In this document: one piece after another, positions 22,739-33,944 of the stretch
How the letters are laid out: each line of letters opens with the position of its first letter
How positions within the stretch are numbered: the first letter of the stretch is position 1
Assembly (NCBI GenBank): GCA_043228905.1
Contig: JBHGNT010000007.1
Coordinates: forward strand, 1,302,001-1,366,000
DNA from: Azolla caroliniana
Taxonomy: Eukaryota; Polypodiophyta
Direction of reading: 5' to 3'
DNA length: 64,000 bases
Translations under genes and position numbers: made by a program
Notes under the pieces: model-generated
Database searches by the model: none
What the model was told of the DNA's origin: nothing
The model's input: only the letters and a program-made list of their open reading frames with translations

Positions 22739-22825
22739 ACTCTCTCTCTCTCTCTCTCTCATACACACACACACACACAATTCACTCATATTCCGCTACA
22801 CAAGAATCATACCCAATTCTTTACA
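22395..22825 (+). repeat. 5' LTR of element 1
   Basis: Begins TGTTGAGAATCAAGC and ends TTCTTTACA. A TATA box (TATATAAA) lies at 22605-22612. A compound (CT)n(CA)n(CT)n(CA)n microsatellite fills roughly 22703-22780, in the downstream third of the LTR. Confidence 0.95.
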
Positions 22826-22837
22826 TGGTATCAGAGC
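22826..22837 (+). other. Primer binding site of element 1
   Basis: TGGTATCAGAGC, complementary to the 3' end of initiator tRNA-Met, the usual copia primer. It starts directly after the LTR. Confidence 0.9.
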
Positions 22838-22975
22838 GATTTGGTAGCTCCATCTAGCCCATCTATGTGTGTTGAGCTCTACGCTGACGTTCAAGAAGAA
22901 CCGGCTCATCGCTATCGTAGGTTCGCTACATAGCTCGCATTCGAAGAGAGAGGAGGAAGAAGAAGAATCGACATA

Positions 22976-25781
22976 ATGAATACTCAAATGGGGAGCGCTC
23001 TCCCTACCGAGAAATTGGATCGAAATAACTTCGCTTCTTGGGAGTACAAGATGCACCAATACCTTGTCAGACAAGGCTATTGGAGCTACATCAAAGGAGA
23101 GCATGAAGACCGACCTGCCGAAACGGCTCCCGCATACACGACATGGGAGCAAGCTGCAAGCCGCAAGCCGCGTGATGTATTGCTTGGCAACATGTGTTCA
23201 CGATCACATGCTCGGCTACATTCACGAAGCTAAGGCGCCGAAGGAGGCATGGAAAAATCTACGAAAGATTTTTGCGGCGAACACAACTGCAAGAAGGCTT
23301 CAACTCCGCCAAGAGTTGAACAACATTCAACAAAGGGACATGTCCATCACGACATACACCTCGAAGATCAAGGAGCTTTGTGACTCGCTCGGCTCGATAA
23401 GCGTAAATATCGATGATGATGAGATGGTGCAAATATGCCTCGGCGACCTCGCACCACGGTTCGGCGCGATGCAAACTGCCGTTCTAGCACGAGAGAAATC
23501 TCCCTCCTTGGAGCTCCAATCAATGTTATTGGTTGAAGAAAACCACGTGCGTACAAGGAGCAATGAGCCGGAAGGCCACATGCTCTACACGCACTCGAAC
23601 GGAGGAAGAGGACACGGACGAGCGAGAGGTCGATTTGGCCAAGGACAAGGCGGACGAGGTCTGACCTACGACAACAACTCCCAATTTCGGCCGCAAAACG
23701 GAAGCCAACGAGGAACCTTCGCAAGAAGGGGGAGCTTCCACTCCGGCCCGAGCTGTCAAAACGCAATCAAATGCGGATATTGCGGAAAGCTTAGCCACCA
23801 CAAAGAAGAGTGCCGAAAGAAGATGTGCGAATCAGCTTCCACAAGTCGACAACTCACGAATTACGCGCACAATTCCGATTACGAAGAGTATATCGGAATG
23901 TACGGGCACAACTACGACTACGAAGATCATAGCGGAATATACGAGCACAACTCCGACTACGAAAATCGTGGCGGAATGTATGCACACAACTCCGACTGTG
24001 GCGGAATGTTCATGATAAAACATAGAGCAAACTCTATGTCGGCCTCTACCTCAACTAGTGCCCTCAATCCGGAGGATGTATGGTTTGTTGACTCCGGAGC
24101 CTCAAACCATATGACATCCCATAAAGAATGGTTTCTCGAACTTTGAGAGCCGGAGTGACCCGGTTATGTCGAAACTGGAGATGACACTACGCACCCAATT
24201 CGGCACATCGACAATGTTCCGTTCGGGGAAAGAGGTAAGCAAACATACATTAAAAATGTCTTGCATGTTCCCACCATCACAAATAACTTGGTCTCAGTCG
24301 GCCAAATGGTTGAGCAAGGGATGCAAGTACGATTCGACCAAGAAGGGTGCTTCATTGAAAAAGAGGGTCGAATCATCGTGCGTGGAAGAAGAGAGGGCCG
24401 GATGTTCATTCTCGATTCACATGAGATGAAATCTGCCATGTTCGCAAAAAGCACGAAAGCTAACTCCGACATAGAGCTAAGGCACAAGCGAATCGGCCAC
24501 ATCAATCTCAACAAACTCAAAGCAATGAAATCGAAAGGAGTTGTCATCGGACTTCCGACATTCAAAGAGAAGGAGATTGAAGGTGTATGCGAAGCTTGCC
24601 AATTCGGCAAGCAACACCGACACCCATTCCCGAAAGAGCGGAACATGAGCAAAGGTCTACTCGACATAGTCCATTCCGACGTATGGGGACCGGCGCAGAC
24701 GGCTACATTCGGCGGATGCCGATATTACGTGCTCTTCATCGACGACTACTCTAGGCACACTTAGATCTACCCGATGCGCCAAAAGAGCGAAGTGTTCGGA
24801 CACTTCCAAAAATTCAAGAATGAAGTTGAGAAAGCCATGGGCCAACATTTACGATGTCTCCGATCGGATGGCGGCAAGGAGCACTTCTCGAATGATTTCA
24901 CGGCGTATCTCCGAAAGGAAGGAATTCGGCGATAATTCACTTGTCGACACACTCCGCAAAAAAACGGAGTAGCCAAGCGCAAAAATCGGCACATCCTCGA
25001 AGTAACGTGGGCCATGATGAACGAGTAGCATATGCCCAAGTCATATTGGGCCAAAGCTGCAAATACGGTCGTCTACCTAATGAACCGATGCACAACATTT
25101 GGAGTGCACGAGGTCACTCCACACGAAAAATACTTCGGAAAGAAGTCGGACTTATTGCACACCCGGATATCCGGCGCGAAAGCGTATGTGCACATCCCCA
25201 ACGAGAAGCGTCAAAAGCTTGACCCGAAGTCAGAGAAATGTATCCTCGTAGGATACTCACTAGAGCAAAAGGGGTACAAGTGCTACAACCCCTCAACTCG
25301 AAAATCTCGAGTAAGTCGAGACGTCATTTTTGACGAGTCCGCATCCTGGTACGCACCAGAGACAACTTCAACTCCGACTCCGCTCGACCTGGAATCCGTC
25401 GAACAAGGGATAGAGGATGAAGATCGCCTTACGCACATGTTCGAAGAAAGGCCGGTCACGACCCCGACTGAGCAGACCACAAGAGCCTTTGAGCGATCAA
25501 AGCACATCACGGCCTAGCCCGAAGATGGACAAAGGCAAGGCAAAAATGGCGGAATACGAAGACGATCGCTTCGACGACGATGAGTCGACTCACTCACTCG
25601 ACAATGAGTTCGGCGGCTTCGATGTACCAATTGGAGCTAAGAAAGCCCTCATCTGTGCAAATGAAAAGCTTCATCGCTCCACCCGTGAAAAGAATCCGAT
25701 CAATCGATTCGGCTACAACGACTACATGGCATATCACTATGCCTTTATGATGAAGGTGGGGACAGTACGCGAGTCGGAAAC
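22976..25781 (+). pseudogene. Element 1 gag, protease and integrase (broken)
   Basis: gag starts at the ATG at 22976 (MNTQMGSALPTEK...). A 7-bp duplication (GCAAGCC twice, about 23158-23171) breaks the frame early. A CCHC zinc knuckle (CGYCGKLSHHKEEC) lies at about 23770-23812. Four tandem 13-residue peptides (HNSDYE...) follow at 23868-24011, then the protease motif DSGASNHMTSHKEWF at about 24091. A stop and frameshift follow. Integrase shows RHKRIGHI, CEACQFGKQH and HSDVWGP, then an in-frame TAG where a Trp is expected (about 24762) and further stops. The tail of the segment (INRFGYNDYMAYHYAFM) leads toward RT and is cut by element 2 at 25781. Confidence 0.9.
23868..24011 (+). repeat. 39-bp coding repeat in element 1 gag
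   Basis: Repeat starts are 23868, 23907, 23946 and 23985 (the last is partial). Peptides are HNSDYEEYIGMYG, HNYDYEDHSGIYE, HNSDYENRGGMYA and HNSDCGGMF. The array sits between the zinc knuckle and the protease. Element 2, a close relative, does not have it. Confidence 0.9.
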
Positions 25782-26138
25782 TGTTGAGAGACAAGCTCAA
25801 CATCGGCCGGATCGGCTGAAGAAGCCGAGGACCGGATCGGTTAGGCCGTTAGGAAAGATATTCCGTGAGGAATATATTTGGGAGTTAGTGTAAGAGCTCT
25901 TAATGAGCCTTGAAGTACTGTAAGTACTTCAGTCAATCCTTCGAGGACTTGTATAAAAGTGTTCACTGAGCACGTCTTATGTACAGATCGAGTATTATTG
26001 TTGAATATAGTTCTTGTGTTCTCTCTCACTCTCTCTGTCTCTCCCGCGTATACTGCGTAAGCTCAAGCTCTCCATTAAACCTGAGTTTTCTTCCTTCTGT
26101 TCCGTCTTCATACCTGCTTCCGCACGCTACTTTCTACA
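25782..26138 (+). repeat. 5' LTR of element 2
   Basis: Begins TGTTGAGAGACAAGC and ends TTTCTACA. TATA box TATAAAA at 25952-25958. It lacks a 14-bp segment (around GGGACCGATCGGTT) present in the 3' LTR. Confidence 0.93.
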
Positions 26139-26150
26139 TGGTATCAGAGC
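26139..26150 (+). other. Primer binding site of element 2
   Basis: TGGTATCAGAGC directly after the 5' LTR, matching initiator tRNA-Met as in element 1. Confidence 0.9.
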
Positions 26151-26210
26151 GCGAGGGTTGAGAACCTCTCTGTAGCCGACACAGCTTGACGAAGAAGAAC
26201 AAGAAGAACG

Positions 26211-29200
26211 ATGGATAGAGGCATGGCGAGCTCGCTTCCAACAGAGAAGCTCGACAGAACCAACTACGCGTCTTGGTCTTACAAGATGCACCAGTACCTG
26301 CTCGGGCACGGCTACTGGAGTTATGTCGAAGGAGCTAATGACGCGGCACCCGAATCGACACACAGAGACTTCCCGTCGTGGGAGCAATCGGCGAGCAGGG
26401 TATTGTACTGCTTCGCGTCGTGTGTGGGCGAACAACTATTGAGCTATGTTCGGGATGCAAAGACGTCGAAGGGTGCGTGGGAAAATCTAAAGAAGATTTT
26501 CGTCGCGAGCACCACAGCCAGGAAGCTTCAGCTCCGATAGGAGTTGAGCAACCTACGACAACGCGACTTGTCGGTGGCGGACTATACCTCGAAGATCAAG
26601 GATATCTGCGACTCCCTCGCCTCCATAGAGGTGAACATCGAGGAGAGCGAGATGGTCCAGATCTGTCTCGGAGGTTTGGCGTCGAAGTTCGGAGCGTTCC
26701 GAACGGCTGTGTGTACCCGGGAGAATACGTCGTCCTTTTTCGATTTACAGTCGATGCTCCTGGTAGAGGAGAACCACGCGGGTGCGTCGACGAGCATGTA
26801 CACTGACAGCAAGATGTTGTACACAGAAGGAGAAAGGCCCCGTGGTCGTGGCGGACGAGGCGAGTCGGTACGCAATGGAAGCGGCCGACGAGATCAAGGA
26901 AGAAGGCACCGAAGTGATGTCGACAGCAACTCCGGACCCTCCGGAAACAGGGGGAGTTGAAGCGATGAGAACCGGCAAGGGAAGGTCATCGCGGAGTGCT
27001 GGTACTGTGGCAAGAAAGGCCATAGGGAAAGTGAGTGCTTGAAGAAGCGCACCGATTCGGAGAGAACCGGTTACGGAAACGGCTCCGGACATATCGACAA
27101 GGGAAATCGGCAGCGATCGCACTACGTCGAAGACTCCGGGAGAGCCGGAGAAGGGTCTGCCTTCGTGACGAGACACGAAGCAAACTCAATAAAACAGAGT
27201 ACCCCGAGATCGAACGAGGTGTGGTACGTAGACTCCGACGTGTCAAACCACATGACGAGCCATAAGGAGTGGTTCTCGTACCTTGAAAAACCGATACAAC
27301 CTGGAGTAGTCGCAAATGGAGACGACACTCCGCATCCGATCACGAATGTCAGAGAAGTTCCCCTTAGCCATGTTGGGTAGAAAGGGAAACTCATGAATGT
27401 GTTGCACGTTCCGACAATCACGAAAAACTTGGTCTCGGTCGGACAGATTGTCGACCAAGGGATGGAGGTTCGGTTTACACACCTCGGGTGCTTCATTGAG
27501 GAAGAAGGCCGTGTGATTGCGCAAGGGCGCAGAGACGGGAGGATGTTCATCCTCGACTCCACTGACGGCGGCACCGCAATGTTCGCAAAGGGAAGAAAAA
27601 CCGAGTCGGACATCGACTTGTGGCATAAGCGGATAGGCCACGTCAACTACCAGCGGCTTCAAGATCTGCAAACGAAACAGGTAGTATTCAGATTGCCCAA
27701 ATTTAGTGGCCGAAAGGCACAAATTTGTGAAGCCTGCCAGCTTGGGAAGCAACACCGACTTCCTTTCCCAAACGAGCGAATCCGGAGCCGGAATAAGCTC
27801 GATCTTATACACTCCGATGTATGGGGGCCGACACAAAACGTTAGTCTTGGCGGGAGCCGATATTTCGTCTCCTTCATCGACGACCACACGCAGCACACGT
27901 GGATCTACCTCATTGAGAGGAAGAGCGAAGTTTTCGACTGTTTCCGGGACCTCAAAGGGTTCGTGGAAACGGAAACGGGACGTAAGATCCAATGCTTGTG
28001 GTCGGATGGCGGGAAAGAGTACTTTTCTGGTCAATTCAACGGTTATCTACAACAAATGGGAATTCGGCACGAATTCAGTTGTAGATACATGCCGGAGCAG
28101 AACGACGTGATCGAGAGGAAGAATCGGTCGATTGTGGAAGCGGCACGGGCAATGCTGGAGAAGAAGAGCTTGCCCAAGTTCTACTGGGCCGAGGCGGTAA
28201 GGACTGCGGTATACATCTAGAACCGGATCGGAGACAAAGTGTCGGTGCACAAGCTATATTTCGGAACGAAGCCGAACTTGCGACACTTGAGGGTGTTCGG
28301 TAGCATTGCGTATGTGCATGTACCGAAGGAGAAAAGGAGGAAGCTGGACACAAAGGCCGAGAAATGCATCTTGGTCGGTTACTCGGACGAGCAGAAGGGT
28401 TATAAGTGCTATAACCCTCGCACCAAACAAGCGCATGTCAGCCGCGACGTTGTGTTCGACGAGTCCGCGTCCTGGTACCAGCCCCCGACTCCGAACCCCG
28501 ACTCCAATCCGAGCTCTGACGATGAGGTCAGAGAGGCCGAGATGCCTCCGGATGAGCCCGAAATCGAGACCCGCGACGAGAGTCCGATTTCACTCCGTTT
28601 AAGTGGACCGAGTGGACCGATTGGACGACTGAGCTGGTACGACCAATCCGATGAAGAGCCGGCGAGTAGTGGAGACTCGGCCGTGCATTCCCCGCGCAGG
28701 AAGCCGAGGAGACGGCTTACGCGCAAAGAGAAAGGGAAGAAGAAGGTGTCGGATTCCGGCACGGATAGGAACGAGTCAGACCGACGCGAGTCCGACTCCG
28801 AGGGAACCGGTGACGGGTCTTTAAAGATGAAGACCGCGTCGACCGAGAAGGCCTCGACATCGGCTAATGTGAGATTACGTCGATCTACCCGCCAGAAGAA
28901 TCCTGTTGTGCGGTTCGGATACAACGAGTACATGGCGCATCATTATGCGTACATGACCCGTGTAGCGGAAGTGCGTGAGCCGGAGAGCTACGCGGAAGCG
29001 ACTAAAGACGTGAATTGGCGTGCCGCGATGGAGGAAGAGATGCACGCATTGGCGGAGAACGAGACCTGGGACTTGGTTGACGCACCAAGAGGGGTAAAAC
29101 CAATCGGGTGTAGGTGGGTGTACAAAGTCAATTACAACACCAATGGCTCGGTCAACCGGTACAAGGCTCGGCTAGTGGCAAAGGGCTACGCGCAGAAACA

Positions 29201-30962
29201 CGACATCGACTACGATGAGACATTTGCGCCGGTCGTGAAAATGACGACCGTCTGTGTTTTACTCGTAGTAGCCGCGGCCAAGGGGTGACACCTACATCAA
29301 ATGGATGTAAAGAATGTGTTCCTGCAAGGTGACCTTGAGGAACAAGTGTACATGGTACAGCCCCCCGGATTTCACTCCGGACCGAACTCCTCGGTAGTAT
29401 GCCGACTGAAGAAGTCCCTTTACGGACTGAAGTAAGCCCCGCGTGCCTGGAACGCGAAGATCACGCAACAACTGTGTCGGATGGGCTTCGTCACGTCAAA
29501 ATCAGACTCTTCCCTGCTCATCCGGAAAGGTCGACTCGGACCGGTTAGTATTCTTCTATATGTCGATGACTTGGTCATCACCGGCGCCAACCTAGGCGAA
29601 ATCGACCGCGTGAATCTCCAGCTTGCGGCATCGTTCGACATGAAGGATCTGGGGGACCTTCATTACTTCCTCGGGATCGAAGTGATCCGTACCCCCGAAG
29701 GCATATTGATCAGCCAACGTCACTACGTGCTGAGTATGCTCTTCAAATTCTGGATGGCCGACTGTAAGTCCGTCTCGACTCCTCTGGACAGAATCGTCAA
29801 GCTTCGTCCCGACACGGGAAAGGTATGCGACCCGATGAGGTTCCGACAAATTGTCAGAAGCCTCATATACTTGACCATCACCCGACCCGACCTCAGTTAT
29901 CCGGTCGGAGTGATCAGTTAGTTCATGGCGCGACCTACCGAGGAACACCTTCAGTGTGCGCAACGCATACTTCGGTATGTCAATGACACTAAGGACCGGG
30001 GACTGCTATATCGGACCGGTGCAGCCGTGCAGTTAGTCGGCTACACCGATGCTGATTGGGCTGGCAACGCCGCCGATCGACGATCCACGTCTGGATACGC
30101 GTTCTCCCTCGGGAGTGCCGCGGTCGCGTGGAGTAGTAAGAAGCAGCTGATAGTTGCACTGTCGAGCACGGAAGCTGAGTACCGAGGAGCGGCTGTCGCG
30201 ACATGCGAATCCATATGGTTGAAGCGGCTACTTAAGGACCTGCAAGAGGAGGTGTCAGATCCGACGATGATCTACTGCGACAACCTCAGCAGCATCCAGC
30301 TCGCGAAAAACCCTGTTTTCCACGCACGGACTAAGCACATTGAGGTGCACTACCATTTCGTCCGTGAGCGTGTCCTTTCCGGTGAAGTCAAACTTCAATA
30401 CGTGCCGATGGATCGGCAAATTGCCAACATCTTCACCAAGCCTCTTGGTCTGGACAAGTTGCGGCAATTCTCAGGTGCGCTCGGATTGCGTCACCTCGAC
30501 GTGCCAAACTTGAGGGGGAGAACGGACCCGAACGACCAAGCAAGGCAACAGGAAAGGAGCGGAGACCGCGACACCGAGTCGGTTGTCGAGTTCGGCCTCG
30601 CATCAGCTGAAGAAGCCGAGGGCGGACCCGCGGAAAAGTTCGGAAGAGGACAGAAGGGGAGCAGCCGAAGGAGAGAGCCGAAGCCAACCACGCATGGGGA
30701 AGATGACGCCATCGAGGGCGAGAAGACCGAAGACGAGTTGGAGACAGCCAACTCGGACGAGAGCGAAGACCGATCGGAGGTAGCCGAGTCGGTTCAGATG
30801 TTTGATTCAGACACGTTGAATCAACCGAGGCCCAAGCGGAAGAAAAGGCAGCAGGAGAAGCGTCAACACCGCAACAATAGAAGAGCTGATAAGGGCCACA
30901 TGAGCAGACAAGCCGACCGGAAGGGTCGAAGCGTGCGGAGTCGACCAGGTCGAGGAGCGTGA
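26211..30962 (+). pseudogene. Element 2 gag-pol with in-frame stops and a long C-terminal tail
   Basis: gag starts at 26211 (MDRGMASSLPTEK). Stops or shifts interrupt at about 26538 (LQLR*), 26960, 27378, 28218 (VYI*), 29286 (AKG*), 29433 (YGLK*) and 29920. The zinc knuckle CWYCGKKGHRESEC lies at about 26999-27040. The protease motif reads DSD rather than DSG (27231-27239), which would remove the active-site glycine. Integrase shows HKRIGH, CEACQLGKQH, HSDVWGP, SDGGKEYF and an ERKNRSIVE glutamate. RT has YVDD at 29559-29570. RNase H has YTDADWAG. After RNase H the frame stays open for about 150 more residues, highly charged and rich in Arg/Lys near the end (PRPKRKKRQQEKRQ), stopping at 30962. 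Confidence 0.9.
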
Positions 30963-31034
30963 GCGAGGCGTGAAGCCAGGAGGAACCGGTGCTGTGAAGA
31001 TCCCGAAGAGCCTCAAGTTGAGCTTGAGGTGGAG

Positions 31035-31405
31035 TGTTGAGAGACAAGCTCAACATCGGCCGGATCGGCTAAAGAAGGCGAGGACCGGATCGGTTGGGAC
31101 CGATCGGTTAGGCCGTTAGGAAAGATATTCCGTGAGGAATATATTTGGGAGTTAGTGTAGAAGCTCTTAATGAGCCTTGAAGTACTGTCAGTACTTCAGT
31201 CAGTCCTTCGAGGACTTGTATAAAAGTGTTCACTGAGCACGTCTTATGTACAGATTGAGTATTATTGTTGAATATAGTTCTTGTGTTCTCTCTCACTCTC
31301 TCTGTCTCTCCCGCGTATACTGCGTAAGCTCAAGCTCTCCATTAAACCTGAGTTTTCTTCCTTCTGTTCCGTCTTCATACCTGCTTCCGCACGCTACTTT
31401 CTACA
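31035..31405 (+). repeat. 3' LTR of element 2
   Basis: 371 bp, preceded by the polypurine tract AGCTTGAGGTGGAG. Compared with the 5' LTR it carries a 14-bp extra segment and substitutions such as CAGATTGAG for CAGATCGAG. Confidence 0.93.
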
Positions 31406-32968
31406 GAAAAATTTTCCGAACCAGCCAAGGATCCGCGATGGATCGAAGCCATGAACGAGGAGATGCAGGCACTACACAAGAACAAGACATGGGATCTTGT
31501 TCCCACCTCACCACACAAAAAGGCGATCGGATGTAGATGGATTTACAAAGTGAAGTACAACACCGACGGTTCCATCAACCGCTACAAAAGCGCGACTCGT
31601 CGCGAAAGGCTACGCCCAAACGCACGGAGTTGACTACGAGGAGACCTTTGCCCCTTGGCAAAGATGACGACGGTACAAACCGTAATTGTGCTTGTCGTGG
31701 CGAAAGGGTGGCACCTCCATCAAATGGACGTCAAGAACACCTTTCTACAAGGCGAATTAGAAGAGGAGGTGTACATGATACAACCAGTTGGCTTCAACTT
31801 GAGCACCCATCTGAAAGCAATATGCTAACTCAACAAGCCACTCTACGGCCTCAAGCAAGCACCGCGTGCTTGGCATTTGAAGATAATGCAATATCTTCAT
31901 CAAATCAGCTTCCGTATGTCAAAATCAGACAACTCCCTCTACATACGAAGTGATTCCGCAAGTCCGATTGTCATCATCTTATATGTGGATGACCTAGTCA
32001 TTGGAGGTGAGCATCTCGTCGAAATCAATAAGGTCAATTCCCTCCTTTCCGACAAGTTCGAGATGACGAACATGAAGGAGCTCCACTACTACCTCGGCAT
32101 CGAGGTAAGTCGGACTCTGGCCGGAATCATGATCTCTCAACGGCACTACATCCTCAACTTGTTATACAAGTTCGGTATGGCTGAGTGCAAATCCACGGCA
32201 ACCCCGCTCGATGTCAATCTCAAACTAGATGCGAACTCAAGCACCAAAGCGTGTGAGCCGACTCAGTATCGGCAACTCATCAGGAGTCTCATCTACCTCA
32301 CGATCACACGACCCAATCTCAGTTATCCAGTCAGTCTCCTTAGCCAATTCATGCAAACACTGCGTGATACTCACTTGGATTGCACTAAGTGAGTTCTACG
32401 ATACGTGAGCGGCACAATGGATTGCGGCATCCTCTACAAGACTGCGATGCTAATACGACTCGAGGGGTACACAGACGCCGATTGGGCCGGCTACAAAGTC
32501 AATAGAAGATCAACCTCCGGATTTGTTTTTTCCCTCGGCAGCGGAGCAATATCCTGGAGCAGCAAAAAGGAACCAATCGTCGCTCTTTCGAGCATAGAGG
32601 CGGAATACAGGGGCGCGACAGTGGCCGCATGTGAAGCCGTATGGCTCAAAAGGATACTCAAGGATCTGGGTGTACCCATCAAGGGTTCTACTTCCCTTTA
32701 CTGCAACAACATGAGCAGTATCTATCTGGCTTGGAACCCAGTGTTCCAAGCACGGACAAAGCACATCGAAGTGCACTATCACTTCATCCGAGAGTGCGTT
32801 CTAGTTGCCGATGTCGACCTACAACACATTAGCACCAATCTTCAAACGGCCAACATCTTCACTAAAGCCTTAGGAGCTGACAAGCTATGGCAATTCATGA
32901 ACGATCTCGGATTGACGATCCCTGACCTGCCAAGCTTGAGGGGGAGTATTGAAGACGCTACGCAATAA
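31406..32968 (+). pseudogene. Element 1 reverse transcriptase and RNase H (broken)
   Basis: Continuation of element 1 pol after the nested insertion. It opens with MNEEMQALHKNKTWDL and CRWIYKVKYN (RT N-terminal part). Frameshifts follow near 31590 and 31660. YVDD lies at 31982-31993, then HYYLGIEVSRT and TPLDVN. A stop (about 32390) separates the RNase H part (YTDADWAGY, SSIEAEYRGA, ARTKHIEVHYHF). The frame ends at 32968 (SIEDATQ). An internal polypurine-like stretch AAGCTTGAGGGGGAG lies at about 32933-32947, and 229 bp of non-coding sequence separates the stop from the 3' LTR. Confidence 0.88.
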
Positions 32969-33197
32969 TGCGTGGATTCCGCAACCGCGCAACGAAGCCG
33001 CGAAGAGCCGATCTACCGCGCAAAGCCGTGTAGAAAGTCACAAGCCGAAGCACAGACTTCACAACTACGCACAACGCAAGCTGGAGCACGGATTCCGCAA
33101 CTCCGCATAAATGCGAGTCGATGCGGACTCCGGAACGCGAGTCGAAATGGATTTCGGATACCGTCTGAAACCGACCCGACTTGAGCTTGAGGGGGCG

Positions 33198-33501
33198 TGT
33201 TGAGAATCAAGCTCAAGTTGGTCTAGTGTGTGAACTCACCTTGAGAGTGAATAGACACTCCAACAGTCAAGAGTCACCATTATGTCATTACTTTGTATTC
33301 TAGCATTTAGTATAAGTCATAGAATCATATTCTATGACACATAACTTATGAGCTTTCACATTCCCCATGCTCCATGAGTCTTGTAGTTAATGAAGAGAGA
33401 GGGTGACTATATAAAGCACCCTCCTCCCACCTTGTATTATGTTGAGTCGTTCTCCTTTGTTAATATACTTTACTTTGCGTATTCTCTGTGTCTTACTCCT
33501 C

Positions 33502-33579
<78 letters not shown>

Positions 33580-33623
33580 TCACACCTATTTCGCTACACA
33601 AGAATCATACCCGATTCTTTACA
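33198..33623 (+). repeat. 3' LTR of element 1
   Basis: 426 bp, starting TGTTGAGAATC directly after TTGAGGGGGCG and ending TTCTTTACA. Its microsatellite is a longer CT run (about 33502-33546) followed by (CA)n. Confidence 0.95.
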
Positions 33624-33849
33624 AGCTCTATAGGCGCAAAAATTTGAATCTATAATGTGTGATACAAGCATCAAATATTGGATGTACATCCACAATCAAC
33701 CTTTGTGGAGTCTATTGAAAGATCGATAGGCAAAAATTGAAAGGTTTGACATGGTACTTTGCATGCATGCCATGTGGGTGGCATCTAAATTAAATGCAAA
33801 ATATATTTTGAGAGGTATATATAGACTCTCAAGTGTTGTAATGTTAACA

Positions 33850-33944
33850 TGTATATGAGATATCATTGTGGAATGTAGGGGTTAAACTCATGACCTCCTA
33901 GTCTCCATTAAGCAACCTTACCAACTGAGCTACATCCATTTGGG
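33850..33944 (-). mobile_element. tRNA-derived SINE-like copy
   Basis: On the minus strand it reads CCCAAATGGATGTAGCTCAG... and aligns with the three copies at 46321-46677. The A box TAGCTCAGTTGG is at 33921-33932. The B box is decayed (AGTTTAACCCC, 33878-33888). Shared sequence continues past the B box into CTACATTCCACA. A second genomic location makes this a dispersed repeat rather than a local tRNA duplication. Confidence 0.75.

Larger units (their letters stand above)
25782..31405 (+). mobile_element. Ty1/copia LTR retrotransposon, element 2 (nested in element 1)
   Basis: 5,624 bp with LTRs of 357 and 371 bp (TGTTGAGAGAC to CTTTCTACA). The flanks GAAAC (25777-25781) and GAAAA (31406-31410) are an imperfect target-site duplication. 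Outer pol frame context continues across the insertion (…VRESE before, FSEPAKDPRWIEAM after). PBS TGGTATCAGAGC is at 26139-26150. gag and pol are clearly related to element 1 (LPTEKLDR.NYASW.YKMHQYL), so a relative inserted into a relative in the same orientation. LTRs differ by a 14-bp indel and about seven substitutions. Confidence 0.93.
22395..33623 (+). mobile_element. Ty1/copia LTR retrotransposon, element 1 (outer), interrupted by element 2
   Basis: The element runs from TGTTGAGAATC to TTTACA and is flanked by a perfect 5-bp target-site duplication, AGCTC (22390-22394 and 33624-33628). LTRs are 431 and 426 bp. The PBS TGGTATCAGAGC directly follows the 5' LTR, and a polypurine tract (TTGAGGGGGCG) directly precedes the 3' LTR. 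Domain order GAG-PR-INT-RT-RNaseH places it in copia. The coding region carries stops and frameshifts, and the LTRs differ at about a dozen sites plus microsatellite length, so it is inactive and moderately old. Element 2 splits it between integrase and reverse transcriptase. Confidence 0.95.

Noticed and set aside
22587-22933. Ser/Leu/His/Thr repeat frames in the LTR
   Set aside because: Translations of the CT/CA microsatellite inside the element 1 LTR.
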